Translations under genes and position numbers: made by a program
Shown: one piece after another, positions 31,799 through 41,113 of the stretch
How the letters are laid out: each line of letters begins with the position of its first letter
Position numbering within the stretch: the first letter of the stretch is position 1
Source of the DNA: Ascoidea asiatica
Taxonomy: Eukaryota > Ascomycota > Saccharomycetes > Ascoideales > Ascoideaceae
NCBI GenBank assembly: GCA_001600695.1
Contig: BCKQ01000002.1
Span: 620,001-684,000 of the forward strand
Length of the DNA: 64,000 bases
Reading direction: 5' to 3'
The notes under the pieces: generated by a model
What the model was told of the DNA's origin: nothing
Seen by the model: only the letters and a program-made list of their open reading frames with translations
Database searches by the model: none

Positions 31799-32578
31799 CT
31801 TCTTTAGACTTACAAGCTATGCCTCTTTTAACCTCTCATAAAAAGCTGTACCCTATTGTCCTGAATGCTGGGCCAGTGTCCCAATTTGAGTTTTTTTTTC
31901 CGTCTACGGATAGTATGGATTCATTCCGTATTATCTTCCGCCTCTCTTTCACTGCTTGGCAAAATGCAATGCCCCCTCCCCAAGGACTGTCTCCTCATTG
32001 GCCAGTTTATATATTCAAACAGGGTTTTCCCGATTGTTACAGACTTCAGCCCTTTTATTTTACGATGTTTTTATAAACAAGGTTGATACTCCTGCGACTA
32101 GAAGCATACTTCGAATACTCTAATTTCTCTGTCTTTTTGAAAAGTTATGCTTTTTTGGTTGAAACCAGCCCAAGAATAAATTTTGGCCAATAATAATGCT
32201 TTTTGGATCATAAATAAAAAAAAGAGGCTGATTTAGTTGTGGCTATAATCATTTTGAATCTGGTAATTGTATCTAAAAATGTGGCGTTCAATATGCACAT
32301 TGCACATAACTGGATTTAAAGTTTCAAATAACGTTTACTTTTTTACTATTCTAAAACTTTAGATATCTTTTTCAATTTCTTCTTTTTCTTTCATAAATCA
32401 AAATTTTGTGAGTTATTCTTTTATATAAGCTTGAGATTTTCTATCATTTCTCAATTCCCTATTTATTGAAATCAAAAGTTTATTATAAGTTAATTGATAA
32501 GTATATATTTTTCTTATTTTTTATAAAGAAAAAAAAAAAAATTATTCAGTTTCTGCTTTTTTATGGTATAAAATTAAG

Positions 32579-34771
32579 ATGATTGGCTTTTTAATTTTGA
32601 AATACAATGTTTTCTTTCTTATAATATTTTTATTTCAGTTAACTTTATTATCTCTCAAAACTTATGCTTTAACTTTAAAAGAAGAAGATTCCTCAAATAC
32701 TAATACTACAAATAATGTAATAAAATTTACATATTCAGGTTCTCAATATGGTAAATCATATATAACTTTATCATTAGGTACTCCACCTCAAAATTTTAAT
32801 GTTTCTTTAGATTTTGATTCTGATTATTTATGGGTTGTATCTGATTTAAACCCATATTGTTTTAATTCTTTAAATGTTACTAAATTTTTTCAATTAAATC
32901 AATTTGCATATGATTCTTCAGATACTATTGTAAATTATTGTTATGAATTTGGTACTTTTAAAGATTGGAATTCAAATTCTTTTCAATTTCTTTCAGAAAT
33001 AAATTTTGATCCATTGGCAAATGTAACTTCAAATTTTTCCTCAGATTCCGTTTCAAATTTAAATTTAGGATCTAAAATAAATCCAATTTTTAATTTAGAT
33101 ACATCTTTTAATTTAAATTCTTCAGATATTACTCGTGCTTCAGGATTATGGGTAAAAGATAATTTATATTTTAATAAAGGTCAAATAATTTTTCAAAATT
33201 TCACATTTGGTTTAGCTTTATCTATTAATGAACCACATGGTAATCTTGGAATTGCATCTTTTAAAAAAACTTCTTCAAAAAATTTATTATCATCAACATC
33301 TTCAACAAATTTATTAAATTCTTTATATAATCAAAATTTAATTAAAAGAAGAATAATTTCTGAATATTTTAGATATAAATCATTAATTGAATTTGATTAT
33401 CAAGGTGTTGTATTAATTGGTGGTATTGATACTTCTAAATTTATTGGAAATTTAACTACAATTCCAATGATTAATAGATATAATCAAGCTGAAATTCCAG
33501 ATATTAATCATTTAGATGTTTCATTATCTTCTTTTTCAATACAAATAACTAATCAAGTTTTATATAATTTTTTTAATATCTCAGATGCTAATTTAGTATT
33601 TGAATATTGTATAAGTTCTATAAATTCAACTTCTATTCATAATATTCAAAATTCAACTTTTATAAATGTTAATGATAATAATATTCAAATTTCAGAAACT
33701 AATTTAACTTTAACTTATACTAATAAACTTTATCCAGTTTCTTTTAGTCATGATGGTTCAAAATTTTATTTTCCTCCATTAATTTATAAAAATTTTTTTA
33801 AATCTTTAGTTTATTTAACTTCATTAGATTCAAATAATTTAAATAATGGAACTTTACCAAGTAATGGAAATTATACAGATTTATCAACTGTATTATATGA
33901 ATTAGGTACAATTTTTCAATTTAATTTATCTGGAATAATTTTAAATTTAACATCATATGATATTGCAATAAATTATAAAGAAAGTGAATTTTATGTTGAT
34001 ATGAATGATATTCAATATCCTAAAAAATCTGGAATTCCATTTACAAATTTTAATATTAGACCAAATCCAAATGGTGATTTTTTTATCTTAGGTAATACTA
34101 TTTTAAATAGATTTTATGCAGTTTATGATTATGATTATAATATGATTAGTATTGGAAATGCAGTTAATGCTCCAGGTCTTGTATTTCCAGTAACTGAAGA
34201 AGAATGGGATGAACATTATTCAAGTTATCAAGGTTATAATGATACTGATAATGAAAGTAATAATAATAATACAAATTCAAATTCAAATACAAATTTAGAT
34301 ATTATTCCAATAACTAATAATAATTGGATTTTACCAAGTGCAACAACAAATGAATATTTTCATAATACATTTTTTCAATATATTACCACTTACATAAGTA
34401 CAACAACTGGATCATCAACTTTTATTCAAACTTTTTCAAATTATACAAAATTTTCAACAAGTACTTTAGTTAATATATATTTCACAACTCAAATTGGTGT
34501 ATATCCAATATATACAGAAACTGAAACAGGTAATGGTCCATGGTCATTTACTCTCACCACTACAATCACAGGAGGAACAGATGAAGTTTTTTCATTTGAA
34601 AGAAGTATAAAGCAAAATGGTTTCACTGATGGGTTTAAAGAAAACACTTTAATTGGAAGTAATACATTGTCTTCTTCTTCAGGTTCATCTAGATTTATAA
34701 ATATTCCTTCACTAACTTCATTTATATTATTATTTTTTTCTTTACTCATTGGATCTTTGATGCTTCTTTAA
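32579..34771 (+). CDS. GPI-anchored yapsin-like protein with degraded catalytic motifs
   Basis: This 730-aa protein has the full layout of a yapsin (pepsin-fold, cell-surface aspartyl protease). It has an N-terminal signal peptide (about residues 1-30), YITLSLGTPPQNF, a mid-domain GVVLIGGIDTSKFIGNL, the C-lobe motif FFILGNTILNRFYAVYDYDY, an S/T/N-rich stalk and a hydrophobic C-terminal GPI signal. The two catalytic motifs are not normal. The first reads LDFDS (D78, F79, D80) instead of DTGS, keeping the Asp but losing Thr and Gly. The second, by alignment of PVSFSHDGSKFYFPP (386-400) with the usual PVLLDSGTTLTYLP, has Ser390 in place of the second catalytic Asp. It is therefore probably an inactive pseudo-protease that kept its fold and surface location. 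The ORF is intact, so it is not a dead gene. Confidence 0.85.
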   Translation: MIGFLILKYNVFFLIIFLFQLTLLSLKTYALTLKEEDSSNTNTTNNVIKFTYSGSQYGKSYITLSLGTPPQNFNVSLDFDSDYLWVVSDLNPYCFNSLNVTKFFQLNQFAYDSSDTIVNYCYEFGTFKDWNSNSFQFLSEINFDPLANVTSNFSSDSVSNLNLGSKINPIFNLDTSFNLNSSDITRASGLWVKDNLYFNKGQIIFQNFTFGLALSINEPHGNLGIASFKKTSSKNLLSSTSSTNLLNSLYNQNLIKRRIISEYFRYKSLIEFDYQGVVLIGGIDTSKFIGNLTTIPMINRYNQAEIPDINHLDVSLSSFSIQITNQVLYNFFNISDANLVFEYCISSINSTSIHNIQNSTFINVNDNNIQISETNLTLTYTNKLYPVSFSHDGSKFYFPPLIYKNFFKSLVYLTSLDSNNLNNGTLPSNGNYTDLSTVLYELGTIFQFNLSGIILNLTSYDIAINYKESEFYVDMNDIQYPKKSGIPFTNFNIRPNPNGDFFILGNTILNRFYAVYDYDYNMISIGNAVNAPGLVFPVTEEEWDEHYSSYQGYNDTDNESNNNNTNSNSNTNLDIIPITNNNWILPSATTNEYFHNTFFQYITTYISTTTGSSTFIQTFSNYTKFSTSTLVNIYFTTQIGVYPIYTETETGNGPWSFTLTTTITGGTDEVFSFERSIKQNGFTDGFKENTLIGSNTLSSSSGSSRFINIPSLTSFILLFFSLLIGSLMLL

Positions 34772-34940
34772 ATCAGCCATCTACTTATATTCTATTTTTT
34801 TCTCTATTTTTATTTAAGTAATGAAACATGTATAATTATTATAATAACTCTGAATGTGTAAATGTATATGAAAATACGAATACAAATAAAATTAAACTGT
34901 TTTGAAAGGACCCTTAACTCGGAAGAGAATTCGGAAGTGG

Positions 34941-34948
34941 TCCGTGGA
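34941..34948 (+). promoter_or_regulatory. PDRE-type element TCCGTGGA
   Basis: A perfect match to the pleiotropic drug response element bound by Pdr1/Pdr3-type zinc-cluster factors, about 430 bp upstream of the unassigned 1054-aa gene and 170 bp downstream of the yapsin-like gene. Confidence 0.4.
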
Positions 34949-35102
34949 TATCACCGGTCCGAGTGTGTTCAGGTCCGAGTTTTCTTTTGAGTTCTGAAAA
35001 CAAAATACAGAATCAAAATCAAGATCAAAATCAGAATCAGAATCTAGCAATAAACATACATTTACATTTATATTTATATTCACCAATATAAACATTATCC
35101 TT

Positions 35103-35343
35103 CATCAATCAATCAATTAATCAATCAATTAAAATAATAAAGATAAGAATAGAGATAACTTTTGCAATCTTAAGAATCTTCCATATTGCTGTCATTATTG
35201 TTTTTGCTCAATTTACAATTGCTTGTTTATTTAAATGGCTTTCCTTTAATTAACATCATTTAGCATAAAAATAAAAAAAAAAACTTAATAATAATCATCT
35301 TCAATTACAATTTAATCAATCGATCAATCAATCAATCAATTAT
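35103..35343 (+). repeat. Two (ATCA)n microsatellite blocks
   Basis: ATCA/AATC tetramer tracts at 35103-35130 and 35312-35343 flank ordinary AT-rich promoter sequence before the start codon at 35376. Confidence 0.7.
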
Positions 35344-35375
35344 TCTTAATCACTCAATATTAATCAATCAGTTGA

Positions 35376-38300
35376 ATGTCACTTTCTGATTCAGATCAAG
35401 AAACTCTTCGTCCAGTTGAATCCAATTTAATTGATTTATCTGACGTTGATATTAAAGAAGAAGAAAATTCATTAGAAAAAAATAATTTTAAAGATTTTTA
35501 TAATGAAGAATCAAAAAATCATTTATCTAACTCAAAAAATAATATTATCATAGAAAATATTAATGAAAATGATTTTAATTCATTAAAACCAATTGATTTG
35601 AAATATTATTTATTAAGATCAATTTCTTTTTCAACTAATGATTTACCTGATGAAGTTCCTGAGAATTATTCTTTAAATACTAATCAATTTGCCTTATTAA
35701 ATCATCTAATTAAATTATTATCCCTATTATCCATAAATGAAACTGAAAATACTCAAACTAATATAATTAAATTGAAAGAGAATTATTTATTTACTTTATT
35801 TCAAATTATGTTTATTAAATCATCATCATCATCATCATCATCATTATCATTATCATCTAACGCTGATATTAATAATATAAAAAAAAATGATGAAAATCAA
35901 AATTATAGAAAATTTAAATTCAAATTTAAGAATATTATTGAAATTATTACAAAATTATCAAAATTTTTAATGAATTTTAATTGTAAAAAATTATTGGTTT
36001 TTTATCCAATTCAATTTTTCTTTACTGAATTTTTCTTAAATGATTCTTTAATTTATCAAATTTCAGATTTAAATTCTGTTTTAAAAAAATTATTATTGGA
36101 TTTATTTAATAATTCTAAAGATAATAATTTTAGTGATGATAATATTGAAATTTCTGAAAAGTTAGAGAGATTTGATAAAAAATTATATTCAATTTTTTTA
36201 AATTTTTATAAAAAAATATCTTCTGAATTAAATCCAATTAGTACCCAGTTTTTTTTTAATAAAATAACTGAAAATTTAAATTCTAATAAAATTAATTATA
36301 TGCCACACTTAATATATTTTTTTTTATCTAATAATGATTTAGAAATAAATTTATATAAGGAAAATGATATTATTAAATATGATGATTTATATAATCCACA
36401 ATCTTTTCAATTTATTAATTTTTTATCATACTTAAGTAATAAATTTGATTCAATTTTAAATTATAATTTAAATAATTCAAAGTTAACTGATTTAATTGAT
36501 AATTTAAATAATTTTAATCTTCAATTAATAAAAAAAATTCAAATTTTAAATCAAAAAAATAATAAAATTAATTTAATAAATTATATATATATATATGATT
36601 TTAATCAATTTAATAAAAAATTAGTTATATTTCCTTCAATTTTATTACTTTATTCTAATTCATCTTTCAAAATTCTAAAGTATATCACTGAATGGATGAA
36701 AAATGATCTGAGTAATAAAAAAAAATTAATTGAGTTATTTCAAATTTATAATGATTCAAAAATAATATGTTTTCCAAATAATTTATTTAAAGGAGATTCA
36801 AAAAATTTTTCCTTAAAAAATTTTCAATTAATTCCAAATAATTCAAACATTAATCAAATTGAACAAATTTCATTTCAAAAATTATCAATTCAAACTAACA
36901 ATATACCGAATTTATCAATTTATATTAATAATTATCATTATAATAAGTTTATAATTAAAACATTATCAAAATATCCAAAATTATTAAAAGATAAAACCAA
37001 AATCATAAATTCAATGATAAATCATTCTTTAAAAAAGAATAAAATATATTTGAATAAAAATGAAATTGAAAATGAAAATGAAATTAGTATTGAAAATAAT
37101 AAAATTATTGGATTGAATATATTTAATAATGAAAATTTAAATTCAAGTAAAAATTCTAAAAAAATAATTATTCATTATTCAGATTCAATAAAAATTAAAA
37201 CTTTTAATGATAAAAATATTTGTGAATTTGAGAAAGAGATTGAAATTGAAGGAAGAATAAGAAAAAAAAATGATTTTTCATTATTAAATTATATATTTTG
37301 TATTGTTAAAATCAATAAATTTGTATTTTATATCAAATTAGATGAATTTCATGAAAAATTATATAAAATTTGTGAAAATGGAGTTGAAAATTATTTAAAT
37401 AATTATTCTTATGATAATTATAATAATAATAATAATAATAATAATTATAAAGAACATAATGGAGTTTATTTTTTATGGAATTCAATTGATAGCTATTTTA
37501 ATGATGAAGATATTTTATTAAGATATAAAAATGAAATTAGATTTCCAAGAATTAATAGTATAAATACAAATAAAGATATAATTTTTAAAAATTATGATTA
37601 TGAAGTTATTTTTTATAGAATGAATATTAATGATTATGATGATAGAATAGATGATAAATTTTATTCAAAAGAAGAAATTTTATTAATAAATAACTTTTTA
37701 GAAGATTATTTAATAAATATTCAAATATCCAATGCAATTGATAATTATATTTTCAAAGGTAGTTTTTTCTTTGATATTATAAGTGAAATTACAAATAATC
37801 TTAAAAAAAATTACAAAAATTACAAAACTTATAAAAGTTATAAAAGTTATAAAAGTTATAAAAGTTATAAAAATAATAAAAATAAAAATTATTTTGAATT
37901 TTGGGAAATTGATTTATATAATGAAGAATTTGATAATAATTTGAAAGAAAAAGAAAAAAAAGAAAAAGAACAAAAAAAGGGATATTCAATTGATGATAAT
38001 ATAGTTTATAATGAAAATGAGATTATTAAAAGATTTGAAATTATTAAAGAACTTATAATTTCAGAAACTTTCAATGAAGAAATTGATGCCCAAATTGATA
38101 AATCTTTTAATTTATTATTATTTAGTAATAGATTGAAAATTAATTATTGGTTAAATATTATACAAATAATTTTATATTCAAGTGAAAAAGTTGTTGAAAT
38201 TGGAAATTTTAATAATATTTTATTATGCTATTTTTCATTAACAGAAAATCATAAATTATTAAATAAAAATATTAAAACAGTATTTGATAAATATAATAGA

Positions 38301-38540
38301 ACAGATAAAATTAAAATTTATTCATTTTTAAAGGATAATTATTCAAAAGTTTTAGAAAATTATTATAAATTAATGAGTGACTATGATATTGATAAGATAA
38401 TTATAAATAAAAATAAAGTCTTATTAAAAAAAGATAAATTATTACTTTCTAAAGAACAAGTACAAATAACTGAACAATTAATCTCAGATATTAATTGGAA
38501 ACTTTTTATTATGAGAACAAAAAACTTGCTCAAAGGTTAA
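35376..38540 (+). CDS. Large unassigned protein (1054 aa), possibly RasGEF-like at the C-terminus
   Basis: I cannot name this protein. It is intact, very rich in N, K, I and L, mostly alpha-helical by composition, and has no obvious signal peptide or transmembrane segment. An acidic N-terminus is followed by a helical block (DLKYYLLRSISFS, about residue 73), a poly-Ser tract (about 149-162), a poly-Asn tract (about 686-694) and a YKSYKSYKSYKSYK repeat (about 818-832). The last 190 residues contain INYWLNIIQIIL, VVEIGNFNNILLCYFSL and KIYSFLKDNYSKVLENYYKLM. Their order and spacing recall the helical core of a Ras guanine-nucleotide exchange domain (Cdc25, Bud5 and Lte1 family), but the match is weak. 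A diverged fungal-specific protein is equally possible. Confidence 0.75.
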   Translation: MSLSDSDQETLRPVESNLIDLSDVDIKEEENSLEKNNFKDFYNEESKNHLSNSKNNIIIENINENDFNSLKPIDLKYYLLRSISFSTNDLPDEVPENYSLNTNQFALLNHLIKLLSLLSINETENTQTNIIKLKENYLFTLFQIMFIKSSSSSSSSLSLSSNADINNIKKNDENQNYRKFKFKFKNIIEIITKLSKFLMNFNCKKLLVFYPIQFFFTEFFLNDSLIYQISDLNSVLKKLLLDLFNNSKDNNFSDDNIEISEKLERFDKKLYSIFLNFYKKISSELNPISTQFFFNKITENLNSNKINYMPHLIYFFLSNNDLEINLYKENDIIKYDDLYNPQSFQFINFLSYLSNKFDSILNYNLNNSKLTDLIDNLNNFNLQLIKKIQILNQKNNKINLINYIYIYDFNQFNKKLVIFPSILLLYSNSSFKILKYITEWMKNDLSNKKKLIELFQIYNDSKIICFPNNLFKGDSKNFSLKNFQLIPNNSNINQIEQISFQKLSIQTNNIPNLSIYINNYHYNKFIIKTLSKYPKLLKDKTKIINSMINHSLKKNKIYLNKNEIENENEISIENNKIIGLNIFNNENLNSSKNSKKIIIHYSDSIKIKTFNDKNICEFEKEIEIEGRIRKKNDFSLLNYIFCIVKINKFVFYIKLDEFHEKLYKICENGVENYLNNYSYDNYNNNNNNNNYKEHNGVYFLWNSIDSYFNDEDILLRYKNEIRFPRINSINTNKDIIFKNYDYEVIFYRMNINDYDDRIDDKFYSKEEILLINNFLEDYLINIQISNAIDNYIFKGSFFFDIISEITNNLKKNYKNYKTYKSYKSYKSYKSYKNNKNKNYFEFWEIDLYNEEFDNNLKEKEKKEKEQKKGYSIDDNIVYNENEIIKRFEIIKELIISETFNEEIDAQIDKSFNLLLFSNRLKINYWLNIIQIILYSSEKVVEIGNFNNILLCYFSLTENHKLLNKNIKTVFDKYNRTDKIKIYSFLKDNYSKVLENYYKLMSDYDIDKIIINKNKVLLKKDKLLLSKEQVQITEQLISDINWKLFIMRTKNLLKG

Positions 38541-38693
38541 GTAGAATTACTAATTATTCTCATTAGAATATTGTAAAGATTTAGATATAAATAAAGATTG
38601 AATATAAAATAAAGATTGAATAAATGAAGTTAAATGAGATAAAAATATTGTAGAACTCCACAGAACCGAATTGGATTGGAAAATGTGGGGGTA

Positions 38694-38713
38694 CTTCCGT
38701 TGTCACACGGAAG
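38694..38713. promoter_or_regulatory. CTTCCGT-N6-ACGGAAG palindrome (CCG-N8-CGG)
   Basis: Perfect 7-bp inverted arms at 38694-38700 and 38707-38713, about 280 bp upstream of CTK2. CCG/CGG inverted triplets are the usual target geometry of dimeric Zn2Cys6 factors; the bound factor is unknown. Confidence 0.5.
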
Positions 38714-38849
38714 AAAAAACCTGAACTGGATGTAAACGGATATGCACGTATTACAGCCGGACGGATATGGAATTTTAATTCGGATTTCATTACCGGTTTT
38801 TGTCCGGTTTTTGTTTTGATTTCGAAGGAAATTAAAAAAAGCTTTGAAG

Positions 38850-38900
38850 TTTTTGGTGTTTTTGGTGTTTTTGGTGTTTTTGGTGATTTTGGTGATTTTG
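38850..38900 (+). repeat. TTTTTGGTG 9-bp tandem repeat
   Basis: Four to five copies, the last ones varied to ATTTTGGTG, lie about 85-130 bp upstream of the CTK2 start. Confidence 0.75.
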
Positions 38901-38982
38901 AGGTGATTCATCAGGAAGAATCAATGGAAATAGATGATAAAGAAGAGTAAATAGTTCAAAAACATTCTTATTTATAATTACA

Positions 38983-40071
38983 ATGTCAAGCTCAGTGTCT
39001 CCAAATGTGAAACTGGATACTTCAATGGAAGATATCAAAGGTCTTTATAAAGATAAAGAAAAAGAAAAAGAAAAAGAATATATATCTTCAATTCAATTAT
39101 CAAGACCATTTTTAACTACAAATCAAATTAAATATTGTCAATCAAAGACTATTGATTCATATAGAGTTTATAAACAAAGAATGTCTCATGTTTTAAATCT
39201 TTATATTCAAATTTCAAAAACTTTAAAATTTCCAACAAGAACAATTGAAACTGCAATGTTATTTTATAAAAAATATTATTTATTTAATAAATTTATTATT
39301 AATCAACATTTAAATATAGCAATATGTTCATTATATATATCAACAAAAATTGAAGATACTATAAAAAAATTAAAAGATATAATTTTAATTTCAAATCCTT
39401 TATGTCATAAATCAAATTCAATAGAATCTATAGAAATTGATAGAAAATTAATTTTAAATTTTGAAAAAAATTTATTAGAAACAAATTCTTTTGATTTTAG
39501 AACATTTCATGCTTATGAATATTTAATAAAATTTTCAAAATTTTTTAAAATTAATAAAAAAATTTCATTTATTTCTTGGATAATTTTATATGATTCATTT
39601 CAAACTGAAATTTCTTTAAAAATTCCACCTCATGGTATAGCTTTAGCATGTTTAATACTTGCAATAAAAAATAAACCTGAAATAGAAAATAATGATGATA
39701 AATCATTGAAGAAACGACAGAAACTTGAAAATGAAAAAATAGATGATGAATTAATTTCATATATTTTTAAAATTTCAGAAAATAAATTTTATTGTAATAA
39801 GATTTTTATAAATGAAGCATTATTTGAACTTTTAGATTTATATATTAATAATTATAATTTTAGTTATTTAGTTAATTTTAATTCATCAAATTTTAAAATG
39901 ATTGAATTTAAAGTATCTTTAAATAATTATGAAAGATTAAATGAAAATTCTATACAATCAATTTCAAAAGATCATTATTTTTCAATTAAAGATTATTCTA
40001 TAAGTAATAAAGGTTTAGCAAGATATATGTTAGGTAATTATAAAAAAAGATTTTTATCAGAAATTGAATAA
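38983..40071 (+). CDS. CTK2: CTD kinase I cyclin-like beta subunit
   Basis: This is the cyclin subunit that activates Ctk1, which phosphorylates Ser2 of the RNA polymerase II C-terminal domain. The 362-aa protein matches S. cerevisiae Ctk2 (323 aa) along its length: SRPFLTTNQIKYCQSKTID then SYRVYKQR near residue 40, LKFPTRTIETAMLFYKKYYL (cyclin box, about 85-104), NQHLNIAICSLYISTKIEDT, FDFRTFHAYEYLIKFSKF and KIPPHGIALACLILAI. A lysine/glutamate repeat sits at the N-terminus and an acidic insertion at about 225-250. The ORF is intact and the start is the first ATG, after the TTTTTGGTG repeat. Confidence 0.9.
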   Translation: MSSSVSPNVKLDTSMEDIKGLYKDKEKEKEKEYISSIQLSRPFLTTNQIKYCQSKTIDSYRVYKQRMSHVLNLYIQISKTLKFPTRTIETAMLFYKKYYLFNKFIINQHLNIAICSLYISTKIEDTIKKLKDIILISNPLCHKSNSIESIEIDRKLILNFEKNLLETNSFDFRTFHAYEYLIKFSKFFKINKKISFISWIILYDSFQTEISLKIPPHGIALACLILAIKNKPEIENNDDKSLKKRQKLENEKIDDELISYIFKISENKFYCNKIFINEALFELLDLYINNYNFSYLVNFNSSNFKMIEFKVSLNNYERLNENSIQSISKDHYFSIKDYSISNKGLARYMLGNYKKRFLSEIE

Positions 40072-40153
40072 AAAAAAAAAAAAAATTAATATATAAAATA
40101 TAGTATATAAGAATATATATATATATATATATATAAGAATATATATTAGTATA

Positions 40154-40784
40154 TCATTTATCAATTTTAAGACTAAAATCTATAACATTTGCACCTTGAT
40201 GAATTGAACTTGTTGAATAAATATCAATTTCATTACATAAATAATTATCAATATTATTTAAAGTTAAACCTCCAGAACATTCTAATAAAAAAGATTTATT
40301 TGAATTTAACCAATTTTTTCTTAAATTTATTGCACAATTTTTTAAATCATTACCATTAAAATTATCTAACATAATAATATCAGCACCAGAATTTATAGCT
40401 TCATTTGCTTCAATTTCACTTTGAACTTCAACTTCAATTTTTATTGAAAAACCACCAACATTTCTTGCATTTTTTATAGCATTTGAAATTGAACCAATTG
40501 ACCAAATATGATTATCTTTTAACATTATCATTGAAGATAAATCATATCTATGAGAATCACAACCACCAATTAACATTGAATATTTTTCAGGTAATCTTAA
40601 ACCTGGAGTTGTTTTTCTTGTACCTGCAATAATACCTTTATAACCTAATTTTTTTGCTTTTTTAATAATATTAAAAGATTTTGTTGAAATTCCTGAACAT
40701 CTTGATAAAATATTTAAAGATAATCTTTCAGCTAATAAAATATTTCTAACAGGACCAATAATTTCTGCAATAATAATTTTTTTA

Positions 40785-40830
<46 letters not shown>

Positions 40831-41113
40831 CATTTGGATTTAAATATATACCATCATTATAAAAAAATTTAAAATTTTTTATATTACATTGATTAAAAAT
40901 TTCTTTAACAAATGGTAAACCAGATAATATACATTCTTGTTTACAATATAATTTAGCAGATTTAATATCATTACCAACTACATAACCAGAATAATCAAAA
41001 CTTGAAACATCTTCAGATAACCAATTAGTTACATCTTGTTTCCATTTACCATTAATTGGTAGTAAATGTTCATAATTCAAATCAGTTTTATTAATTTCAT
41101 TCATTTCATTCAT
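40154..41113 (-). CDS. BNA6: Nicotinate-nucleotide pyrophosphorylase (carboxylating), QPRTase
   Basis: This enzyme converts quinolinate and PRPP to nicotinate mononucleotide in de novo NAD synthesis. The 319-aa protein shows [12 protein letters not shown] near the N-terminus, [19 protein letters not shown], the phosphate-binding [53 protein letters not shown] and [11 protein letters not shown], so all active-site blocks are present. About 14 consecutive asparagines (coded by ATT repeats on the plus strand, near 40788-40830) sit in the loop that joins the N-terminal domain to the barrel, where S. cerevisiae Bna6 has a short polar loop. Translation starts at MNEMNE, which has a second ATG three codons in. 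The gene is divergent from CNS1. Confidence 0.95.

Larger units (their letters stand above)
28851..32578. other. 3.7-kb gene-free divergent region with an AT-extreme part and GC islands
   Basis: This lies between the Q/N-rich gene (minus) and the yapsin-like gene (plus). The region 28860-30700 is extremely AT-rich (6 of 60 bases are G or C in 29161-29220), with an AATGAT repeat (28931-28980) and a GATATTT repeat (30461-30496). A sharp GC-rich island follows at about 30790-31240 (43 of 60 in 30961-31020), then a second, weaker one at about 31790-32100. No convincing ORF was found. Possible roles are a long regulatory region, an unannotated long RNA, a replication origin or a centromere; the sequence does not decide between them. 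Confidence 0.6.
34772..35375. other. Intergenic region upstream of the 1054-aa gene
   Basis: This 0.6-kb region has a small GC-rich patch at 34908-34985. The patch holds a perfect TCCGTGGA element (34941-34948) and two GGTCCGAGT copies (about 34956 and 34972). Two (ATCA)n blocks follow at 35103-35130 and 35312-35343, close to the start codon. Confidence 0.6.
38541..38982. other. Intergenic region upstream of CTK2
   Basis: This 442-bp region has a GC-richer section at about 38655-38815 containing a CCG/CGG inverted repeat (38694-38713) and several CCGG/CGGA words. A TTTTTGGTG 9-bp tandem repeat follows at about 38850-38900, close to the CTK2 start. Confidence 0.6.

Noticed and set aside
31819-32086. 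Overlapping ORFs of 85 and 73 codons
   Set aside because: They lie in the second GC-richer island, both frames are open, and there is no recognisable domain.
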